Both the position numbers and the translations under genes were made by a program. 64,000 nucleotides of DNA from Acidovorax radicis N35 (GTDB taxonomy: Bacteria; Pseudomonadota; Gammaproteobacteria; Burkholderiales; Burkholderiaceae_C): NCBI RefSeq assembly GCF_000204195.1, contig NZ_AFBG01000022.1, positions 62,001 to 126,000 of the forward strand, read 5' to 3'. Below, piece after piece: positions 31,367 through 37,982 of this stretch (positions within the stretch are counted from its first letter, which is position 1; every line of letters begins with the position of its first letter). The notes below the pieces were generated by a model that saw only the letters and a program-made list of their open reading frames with translations, searched no databases and had not been told where the DNA came from.

Positions 31367-32389
31367 CTACTGCTGGCCGCGCTGGTAGCGGTTAACGGCG
31401 CGGTTGTGCTCCTCCAGCGAGGCGCTGAAGTGGCTGGTGCCATCGCCCTTGGCCACAAAGTACAGGGCGCGCGTGGCATCGGGCTGCACGGCCGCCAGCA
31501 GGGATGCCTTGCCGGGCATGGCAATCGGCGTGGGCGGCAGGCCCGCGCGGGTGTAGGTGTTCCAGGGCGTGTCGGTTTGCAGGTCGCGGCGGCGCAGGTT
31601 GCCATCAAACTTCTCGCCCAGGCCATAGATCACCGTGGGGTCGGTCTGCAGCAGCATGCCCACGCGCAGGCGGTTGGCGAACACGCCCGCAATCTGCCCA
31701 CGGTCGCTGGCCTTGCCGGTTTCCTTCTCGACAATGCTGGCCAGGGTCAGGGCCTCTTCGGCCGACTTGAGGGGCGTGTCCGCAGCGCGCTGCGCCCAGG
31801 CGGCTTCGAGGCGGCGGTCCATGGCATGCATGGCCCGGCGCAGCAAAGCGATGTCGCTGGAACCTTTGGCATAGGCGTAGGTGTCCGGGAAGAAACGTCC
31901 CTCGGGCGCCACGCCGGGGCGGCCCAACTGCGCCATCAGCGCCTCGTCGGTCAGCGTGGCGGCGTCGCGCTTGAGCTGCTCCTCCTTGGCGAGCGCCTGG
32001 CGCACCTGGCGCCAGTTCCAGCCCTCGACCAGGGTGATGGCGCGCAGGCTCTCTTCGCCGCGCACCAGCTTTTGCAGCAGGCTGCGGGGCGTGGTGCCGG
32101 GGGGGATTTCGTAGTTGCCGGCCTTGATGGCACGGTCCTGGCCCGAGACGCGGAACCAGGCGTAAAGCACACGGGCATCCACACGCGCCCCTGCGGCCAC
32201 CACGTCGCGGGCGATGCCCCGGGGTGTGGTACCGGGCTCGATGGCAAGCTCCAGAGGCTCGGTGCCAGCCACCAGCGGCTGGTGCAGCCACCAGAAAGCC
32301 GCACCACCCGATGCGATCAGAACCAACACGATCAAAGCCAGTAAACGTCGCACAACCCTGATACCTGTATGAATGGGAGCGGGCATCAT
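31367..32389 (-). CDS. mltG: Endolytic transglycosylase MltG (YceG)
   Basis: 340 aa. One N-terminal membrane segment (about 13-33) anchors a periplasmic YceG domain with a LysM-like part (about 40-130) and the catalytic core containing [19 protein letters not shown] (catalytic Glu) and DPTVIYGLG. It cuts nascent glycan strands and sets their length. Its start is only nine bases from the divergent ygfZ start; GTG codons further in (for example after RGI-like GIRV) are alternatives. Confidence 0.93.
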   Translation of the reverse strand: MMPAPIHTGIRVVRRLLALIVLVLIASGGAAFWWLHQPLVAGTEPLELAIEPGTTPRGIARDVVAAGARVDARVLYAWFRVSGQDRAIKAGNYEIPPGTTPRSLLQKLVRGEESLRAITLVEGWNWRQVRQALAKEEQLKRDAATLTDEALMAQLGRPGVAPEGRFFPDTYAYAKGSSDIALLRRAMHAMDRRLEAAWAQRAADTPLKSAEEALTLASIVEKETGKASDRGQIAGVFANRLRVGMLLQTDPTVIYGLGEKFDGNLRRRDLQTDTPWNTYTRAGLPPTPIAMPGKASLLAAVQPDATRALYFVAKGDGTSHFSASLEEHNRAVNRYQRGQQ

Positions 32390-32398
32390 AATTCAGCG

Positions 32399-33310
32399 AT
32401 GACTTATCCCTTGAACGGCATTGCCCCCCTGTCCCACCTCGGCGTGATTCGCGTGGAAGGCGAAGACGCTGCCAAGTTTCTGCACGGCCAGCTCACCCAG
32501 GATTTCGCCCTGCTCGGCATGGACCAGGCCCGCCTGGCTGCGTTCCTGTCGGCCAAGGGCCGCATGCAGGCCAGCTTTATCGGCTTCAAGCGCAGCGCCA
32601 CGGAGGTGCTGCTGGTCTGCAGCAGCGACCTGCTGCCCCCCACGCTCAAGCGCCTGTCGATGTTCGTATTGCGCGCCAAGGCCAAGCTGACCGACGCGAC
32701 CCACGACTTTGCCCTGTACGGCCTGGCCGGGGATGCCGTGCCCGGCGGCAGCCAACCCGCCTGGACCAAGGCCGATGTGGGCACCGCGTCGGTGGTCCAC
32801 CTGTATCCCGCCGATGGCCAGCCCCGTGCACTGTGGGTGGCGCCAGTCTCCGAACCCGCCCCACCGGGGGCTCTTCTGGCGCCAGACCTGTGGCGCTGGA
32901 GCGAAGTGAAAAGTGGCGTGGCAACTCTGACAACGCCCGTGGCCGAAGCCTTCGTGCCCCAGATGCTCAACTACGAATCGGTGGGCGGCGTGAACTTCAA
33001 GAAGGGCTGCTACCCCGGCCAGGAAGTGGTGGCGCGCAGCCAGTTCCGGGGCACGCTCAAGCGGCGCGCCTATGTGGCCCATGCGGCGGCCGACGTGGTG
33101 GTGGGTGCCGAAGTGTTCAGCACGGCGGACCTGGAACAGCCCTGCGGCACGGTGGTGCAAGTGGCACCAGCCCCGGACGGCGGCTTTGATGCCATCGTCT
33201 CGCTGCAGATCTCGGCGGCGCAAGAGGCGACCAGCCTGCAGGTGGGTTCCACGGACGGCGTGGCGCTGTCCCTGCTGCCCCTGCCCTACGCCCTGCTCGA
33301 CGATATTTGA
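32399..33310 (+). CDS. ygfZ: tRNA-modifying/Fe-S repair folate-binding protein YgfZ
   Basis: 303 aa GcvT-like folate-binding protein needed for certain Fe-S enzymes such as MiaB. The family signature KGCYPGQEVVARSQFRG is present near residues 201-217, and the N-terminus GVIRVEGEDAAKFLHGQLT is typical. The ATG at 32399 is preferred over one ten codons earlier, which would overlap mltG. A CATAAT hexamer ends seven bases before this ATG, leaving room for at most a very short leader. It ends at the palindromic repeat of 33313. Confidence 0.93.
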   Translation: MTYPLNGIAPLSHLGVIRVEGEDAAKFLHGQLTQDFALLGMDQARLAAFLSAKGRMQASFIGFKRSATEVLLVCSSDLLPPTLKRLSMFVLRAKAKLTDATHDFALYGLAGDAVPGGSQPAWTKADVGTASVVHLYPADGQPRALWVAPVSEPAPPGALLAPDLWRWSEVKSGVATLTTPVAEAFVPQMLNYESVGGVNFKKGCYPGQEVVARSQFRGTLKRRAYVAHAAADVVVGAEVFSTADLEQPCGTVVQVAPAPDGGFDAIVSLQISAAQEATSLQVGSTDGVALSLLPLPYALLDDI

Positions 33311-33312
33311 AT

Positions 33313-33372
33313 AAAAACAGGCCCTGGCGCTCTTCAGACAAGCGCCAATAGCTCACTTTTCAATAGCAAATC
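33313..33372. repeat. Dispersed palindromic repeat, copy 3
   Basis: It fills the whole space between the convergent ends of ygfZ and the thioesterase-GNAT gene. Read on the minus strand: TGCTATTGAAAAG, GAGCTATTGGCGCTTGTC, then GAGCGCCAGGGCC and a T-rich end. The stop codon of the thioesterase-GNAT gene lies at its edge. Confidence 0.75.
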
Positions 33373-33374
33373 AG

Positions 33375-34232
33375 CTACAAACGCTGCGCCATCGCAATGT
33401 GCGCAATGCCGGCCTCTTCATAGGGCTCCCCCACCACGGAAAACCCGGCGCGGCGGTAGAAGCCTTCAGCACTGCGCTGGGCGTGCAGGTGCACCTCCGT
33501 ATCGCCCCGGGCGCGCGCAGCGGCGACCAGCGCATCCAGCAATAGCCGCCCCCACTGCGCGCCACGCGCCGATCGGTCCACCGCCATGCGGCCAATACGG
33601 CCCAGGCCCGGCTGTGGCTGCAGCAGGCGGCCGGCGGCAATGGGCATGCCCAGCCGGTTGTAGAGCACGGCATGGCGGGCCGAGATGTCTTGCACGTCGG
33701 CCTCGATTTCGGCAGGGATTCCCTGCTCGTGCACGAACACCTCCGTGCGTACGCGGCCTGCATCGCGGCCCAGCGTGTTCCAGTCGCCCGTGCGCACCTC
33801 CGCCATGTCGGCACCGGCCTCAAAGCCCTCAAAGATGGCGCGCAGCGAAGGTGGCACCGGGCGCGAGGTCTGCGTGGCCGGGTCGGCGAACACATAGACC
33901 AGTTCGGCCGAAATCAGCAGCCGGTCGCCGTTGAAAATGCCCGCCGTGAACAGGCAGGACGAATTGCCGATGCGTGTGCAGCGCAGGCCCACGTCCAGCG
34001 TGTCATCCAGACGCGCCGAGGCGTGGTACTCGACCGTGGCTTTCTTCACATACATCTCGCCACCCAGGATGAGCATGCTCGCCTCGTAGGGCAAACCCAG
34101 CGCACGCCAGTAGTCGCTCATGGCCGTGTCGATGTACATGAGGTAGTGCGCGTTGAACACGATTTTTTGCATGTCCACCTCGGCCCAGCGCACGCGCAGG
34201 CGGTGGAAACAGCGGAAGTCTTTGCGTTGCAT
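33375..34232 (-). CDS. Fusion of YbgC-like acyl-CoA thioesterase and GNAT acetyltransferase
   Basis: 285 aa from the ATG at 34232, which has GGAG about ten bases upstream. Residues 1-135 are a hot-dog 4HBT domain of the YbgC/FadM type (RVRWAEVDMQKIVFNAHYLMYID, with the catalytic Asp in AEVD, and a VEYHASARLDDTLDV strand). Residues 145-285 are a GNAT domain of the ElaA type (VFVHEQGIPAEIEAD, then the acetyl-CoA loop around GRIGRMAVDRSARGAQWGRLL and AEGFYRRAGF). Such fusions occur in Burkholderiales as far as I recall. A joint role in acyl-CoA turnover is inferred. It is the last gene after the esterase (8-base gap). Confidence 0.85.
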   Translation of the reverse strand: MQRKDFRCFHRLRVRWAEVDMQKIVFNAHYLMYIDTAMSDYWRALGLPYEASMLILGGEMYVKKATVEYHASARLDDTLDVGLRCTRIGNSSCLFTAGIFNGDRLLISAELVYVFADPATQTSRPVPPSLRAIFEGFEAGADMAEVRTGDWNTLGRDAGRVRTEVFVHEQGIPAEIEADVQDISARHAVLYNRLGMPIAAGRLLQPQPGLGRIGRMAVDRSARGAQWGRLLLDALVAAARARGDTEVHLHAQRSAEGFYRRAGFSVVGEPYEEAGIAHIAMAQRL

Positions 34233-34240
34233 GGTGGTCT

Positions 34241-35203
34241 TCACTCCATTCCAAAGGCCCGGCGCAACGCACGGGCTGCGTCGGCATGGGCCTTGCGCGC
34301 TTCGGGGATGGCGCGGCCCATCTTGATGAATTCGTGGGTGACGCCCCGGTAGATGTCGAGGTCCACGGGCACACCGGCCAGGCGCAGTTTGTCGGCGTAC
34401 TCGATGCCCTCGTCCACCAGCGGGTCGCATTCGGCCAAGCCCACCCAGGCCGGGGCAACGCCCTCCACATCCGGTGCAAGCAGGGGGGCAAAGCGCCAGT
34501 CCTCACGCTCGGCGCGGCTATGCACATAGTTGCCAAAGAACCAGCTGATGGCGGGCTCCTCCAGCACCAGACCATGCGCGAAAGTGCTGTGGGACGGCGT
34601 GTCCTGGTGGGCCGCGCAGCCCGGGTAGATCAGCAGCTGCAGCGCCAGGGGCAGCCGCGCATCCCGCGCCAGGATGGCATTGACGGCAGCCAACGTGCCG
34701 CCGGCGCTGTCGCCACCCACGGCCAGGCGCGCCGGGTCCGCCCCCAGGGTGGTGGCCTGCGCTGCCAGCCACTTCAGCGCATCCCATGCATCGTTGCTGG
34801 CCGTCGGAAAGCGGTGCTCCGGCGCCAACCGGTAGTCCAGCGACACCACCATGCAGCCGGCCAGGCGCGCCAGCTCACGGCACAGGATGTCGTGGGTGGC
34901 GATGTTGCCGATGGTGAAGCCACCGCCGTGGGTGTACAGCAGCACCGGCAGGCCAACTTCCGTGGTCGGTGCGTACAGCCGCGCGGGCAGCGCATGGCCA
35001 TCGCGCGCGGGGATGTGCAGGTCCTCCACCCGCGCCAGGGCCGCCTTGGGCACCTCCAGCACATCGGCTCCCGCCTGGTAGGCAGTGCGTGCATCCTGGG
35101 GCGAGCGGGTGTGCAGCGGGGCGTGCCCCGCACGCGCCATGCGTTCGAGCACGCTGCGCATCTGGGGGGTGAGGCGGGTGTGGTGGATGTGCAGATCGGT
35201 CAA
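34241..35203 (-). CDS. Alpha/beta hydrolase (HSL-type esterase)
   Basis: 320 aa carboxylesterase of the hormone-sensitive-lipase family. Oxyanion motif HGGGF lies near 91-95, nucleophile elbow GDSAGG near 163-168, acid AECDPLVDEG and His in GVTHEF. No signal peptide, so it is cytosolic. It lies in a minus-strand row after the hydratase-like gene (59-base gap) and before the thioesterase-GNAT fusion (8 bases), which suggests one operon for breakdown of ester or acyl compounds; the substrate is unknown. Confidence 0.9.
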   Translation of the reverse strand: MTDLHIHHTRLTPQMRSVLERMARAGHAPLHTRSPQDARTAYQAGADVLEVPKAALARVEDLHIPARDGHALPARLYAPTTEVGLPVLLYTHGGGFTIGNIATHDILCRELARLAGCMVVSLDYRLAPEHRFPTASNDAWDALKWLAAQATTLGADPARLAVGGDSAGGTLAAVNAILARDARLPLALQLLIYPGCAAHQDTPSHSTFAHGLVLEEPAISWFFGNYVHSRAEREDWRFAPLLAPDVEGVAPAWVGLAECDPLVDEGIEYADKLRLAGVPVDLDIYRGVTHEFIKMGRAIPEARKAHADAARALRRAFGME

Positions 35204-35262
35204 CGGTCAAGGTCTCGGCAACAGGGGAACAGCCCGCACCGTGCGGGCAAGGCTTGGGTCGT

Positions 35263-36132
35263 TTACTTGAAGGTCACACGCACGGGCGCGGCGCCCGGCA
35301 GGCCGTCGTAGGTCGCGGTGACCACAAGGCCTGCCTTGGGCGGCAGCAGCGGCGAAAACGAGCCCAGGCTGATCAGGTCGCCCGGCTGCATGGCCAGCCC
35401 TTCCTGCGCCAAGGCGCCAGCCAGCCACACCACAGCATTGAGCGGATGCTCCAGGATGTCGCTGCCCTTGCCGCCGCCCAGTCGCGCACCACTGCCATCG
35501 CTGAGCGAGACATTCATATCCGCCAGCGCCTTCAACATCACAAAACGCTCGCCGCGATAGGCTGGCACTGCAAGGGGCGCGCCGGCCACACCCAGGCGCG
35601 CGCCCACGTTGATGGCCGACACGCCCGCGCCGTTGAGCTTGGGTGGGGCCTGCACCATGAGATCGGGCAACTCCATGAAAGGGATGATCTGGTCCACCGC
35701 CTCCAGCACTTCCATGGGGGTCTTGGCGTGGTTGATGGCGGCGCTTTTCACGCGCACCAGCATGTCCGCCTCGTACAGCGGACGGGCACCAAACGCCGCG
35801 TCCACCGTGGCACCGTTCTCCAGCACCATCCCCTCATACAGCTTGCCCCACACGGGCTTGTCGGTGTTGAAGCGTTTTTGCACGGCAGGGTTGGTGAGGC
35901 CCGCCTTGTAGCCAATCACCTTGCCCAGGCGCTGCGCCAGCAATGCGTTGACCTTGCCGCGCGTGCAGGCGCCATCGGCGTCCGAGAGGTTCTCGGGGTT
36001 GGCTGCGGGGGTCTTGGCGATGTAGCTGGCCACCATGTCGGCGGCCTGCGCATCGGTGAGGCACTGGGCCTGGGCGTTTGTCACAGATGCGACGGCCATC
36101 AGGGCTGCCATCAGGGTTTGCTTCGTATGCAT
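35263..36132 (-). CDS. Exported 2-keto-4-pentenoate hydratase-like (FAH superfamily) protein
   Basis: 289 aa from the ATG at 36132, which is preceded by a strong GGAGGAG. The N-terminus is a clear signal peptide (KQTLMAALMAVASVTNAQAQ). The mature part matches the MhpD/DmpE fold with VIGYKAGLT, VWGKLYEGMVLE, IIPFMELPDLM and the glycine-rich strand near GSFSPLLPPKAG. Hydratases of meta-cleavage pathways are normally cytosolic, so export is unusual; it may have lost catalysis and become a binding protein. First gene of the minus-strand block, divergent from Fe-alcohol dehydrogenase across an inverted repeat. Confidence 0.82.
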   Translation of the reverse strand: MHTKQTLMAALMAVASVTNAQAQCLTDAQAADMVASYIAKTPAANPENLSDADGACTRGKVNALLAQRLGKVIGYKAGLTNPAVQKRFNTDKPVWGKLYEGMVLENGATVDAAFGARPLYEADMLVRVKSAAINHAKTPMEVLEAVDQIIPFMELPDLMVQAPPKLNGAGVSAINVGARLGVAGAPLAVPAYRGERFVMLKALADMNVSLSDGSGARLGGGKGSDILEHPLNAVVWLAGALAQEGLAMQPGDLISLGSFSPLLPPKAGLVVTATYDGLPGAAPVRVTFK

Positions 36133-36160
36133 GCGTGTCTCCTCCTTATAAAGTGGGATT

Positions 36161-36274
36161 GGAGCGGCCAACAAAACTCTTCTGGTGTCGTTGCCGCGTC
36201 TTGTCGTACTACCCGTACTGCCTGCGACGCAGCGCCTAGCCAGAACCGGTTCGCTGAGTTTTGTTGACCGCTCT
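36161..36274. repeat. Long inverted repeat between divergent genes
   Basis: GAGCGGCCAACAAAACTC (36162-36179) returns inverted at 36256-36273 with a single mismatch. A second, inner pair (TTCTGG and CCAGAA) lies inside. The arms enclose 76 bases in the divergent gap between the hydratase-like and Fe-dehydrogenase genes. It may be a pair of operator sites for one regulator, or a hairpin-forming mobile repeat. The sequence alone does not decide. Confidence 0.7.
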
Positions 36275-36331
36275 GAAGGCTGGCGGGCTATCGTAATCGC
36301 TGGCGCTTTTATTCACACATCCTGTTGCACC

Positions 36332-37468
36332 ATGGCATTCATCTACTACGTCACCCAGATCCAGTTTGAATTCGGCGCGGTCAAGCTGCTCCAGCAGGAA
36401 TGCGAGCGTGTCGGCATCACACGCCCTCTGATCGTTACGGACCCCGGTGTGAAGGCCGCAGGCGTGCTGCAAAAGGCGCTGGACGCCCTGCCCGGCCTGA
36501 CCGTGGCGGTGTTTGACCAGACGCCGTCGAACCCCACCGAAGCCGCCGTGCGCGCCGCCGTGGAGATGTACAAGGCCCAGGGCTGCGACGGCCTGATCGC
36601 CGTGGGAGGCGGCTCGGCCATCGACTGCGCCAAGGGCATTGCGATCGCCGCCACGCACGAGGGGCCGCTGACCCACTACGCCACCATCGAAGGCGGCTCG
36701 CCGCGCATCACCGACCGCGCAGCGCCGCTGATCGCCGTGCCCACCACCAGCGGTACGGGCAGCGAGGTGGCGCGTGGAGCCATCATCATCGTGGATGACC
36801 ACAGAAAGCTGGGCTTTCACTCGTGGAACCTGGTGCCCAAAACCGCCATCTGCGACCCCGAACTCACGCTGGGCCTGCCCCCCATGCTGACAGCCGCCAC
36901 CGGCATGGACGCGATTGCGCACTGCATGGAGACCTTCATGTCGGCCGCCTTCAACCCCCCGGCCGATGGCATTGCGCTTGATGGCCTCACGCGCGGCTGG
37001 GCCAACATCGAGCAAGCCACCAAAAACGGCAGCGACCGCGACGCGCGCCTGCACATGATGAGCGCCAGCATGCAGGGCGCCATGGCCTTCCAGAAGGGCC
37101 TGGGCGCCGTGCACTCACTCAGCCACAGCCTGGGCGGCGTGAACCCGCGCCTGCACCATGGCACCCTCAACGCCATGTTCCTGCCCGCTGTCATCCGTTT
37201 CAATGCAACGGCCGAATCGGTACAAAAGGAAAAACGCCTGGAGCGCATGGCCCACGCCATGGGCCTGGCCAGTGCGGGCGACATCCCTGAAGCTATCCGC
37301 GACATGAACGCCCGCCTGGGCCTACCCACGGGCCTGGCAGCCATGGGGGTGACCGAGGGCATGTTCGACGACATCATCAAGGGCGCGATGGCCGACCACT
37401 GCCACAAGACCAATCCGCGCATTGCCACGCCCGAGGAGTACCGCGACATGCTGGCCCAGTCGCTGTAA
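36332..37468 (+). CDS. Iron-containing alcohol dehydrogenase
   Basis: 378 aa from the ATG at 36332; the frame is open upstream through the inverted repeat but without family similarity. NAD-binding GGGSAIDCAK (about 96-105), PTTSGTGSE, and the metal-binding Asp/His set in GMDAIAHCMETF and HSLSHSLGG followed by HHGTLNA are all present. The class includes butanol, lactaldehyde and 4-hydroxybutyrate dehydrogenases; the substrate cannot be read off. Flanked on both sides by long inverted-repeat elements. Confidence 0.92.
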   Translation: MAFIYYVTQIQFEFGAVKLLQQECERVGITRPLIVTDPGVKAAGVLQKALDALPGLTVAVFDQTPSNPTEAAVRAAVEMYKAQGCDGLIAVGGGSAIDCAKGIAIAATHEGPLTHYATIEGGSPRITDRAAPLIAVPTTSGTGSEVARGAIIIVDDHRKLGFHSWNLVPKTAICDPELTLGLPPMLTAATGMDAIAHCMETFMSAAFNPPADGIALDGLTRGWANIEQATKNGSDRDARLHMMSASMQGAMAFQKGLGAVHSLSHSLGGVNPRLHHGTLNAMFLPAVIRFNATAESVQKEKRLERMAHAMGLASAGDIPEAIRDMNARLGLPTGLAAMGVTEGMFDDIIKGAMADHCHKTNPRIATPEEYRDMLAQSL

Positions 37469-37751
37469 GAGCCTGTTCAAAGTCTTTTTTGGAGTCGCAC
37501 AAGTGCCTTGCCGGGATGGGATGCTAGGCGCGGGGTGCAGCGAATAACTCGGCTATTGGCAAACGCCGCAACGCCGCAGACCGCCCTGCAAGGCACTTGC
37601 CCGCAGGGTTGGAGTGAAATCGGGCCGATGAACTTGAGTGGTTTGACGCTCCGGCTGCTTGCATGGGCACAAGCCCATGCGGCGCATCCAAGGCATCCAT
37701 TCATCCCCATTGCACTCCAATGCGATCTCCAAAAAGACTTTTATCAGGCTC
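37469..37751. repeat. 283-bp element with nested inverted repeats
   Basis: Outer arms (37469-37494 and 37727-37751) match over 25-26 bases with two mismatches and one gap. Inside are CAAGTGCCTTGC (37500-37511) with its perfect inverse at 37588-37599, TTGGAGTG (37609-37616) with its inverse at 37713-37720, and a hairpin GCATGGGC-ACAA-GCCCATGC (37661-37680). The stems nest without crossing, so a multibranched fold is possible. No target duplication is visible at the ends. It starts one base after the dehydrogenase stop. A MITE-like repeat or a structured RNA are both possible. The rest of the gap up to 37982 shows only an AT-rich tract (37915-37940) that could hold the promoter of the next gene. 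Confidence 0.75.
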
Positions 37752-37982
37752 GAAGCACACCGGCGATATTTGAGGGTCGAGATGCGACGCCGGAGCGTCC
37801 GGCGCGCTCAGTTCCCCATTCCCCACACTGGCCTTCCTGCTGTCACCACACCGGGCAGGATTGCGCTGTCCAAACCCATCCGACGCGCATCACTACGCGC
37901 TAGACTCCGACCAATCAACAATTAATTAACAATTTATTACCCTGGGTACTGGAGCGTGTTCCAAGGGGGAGGGCCACTGTCC

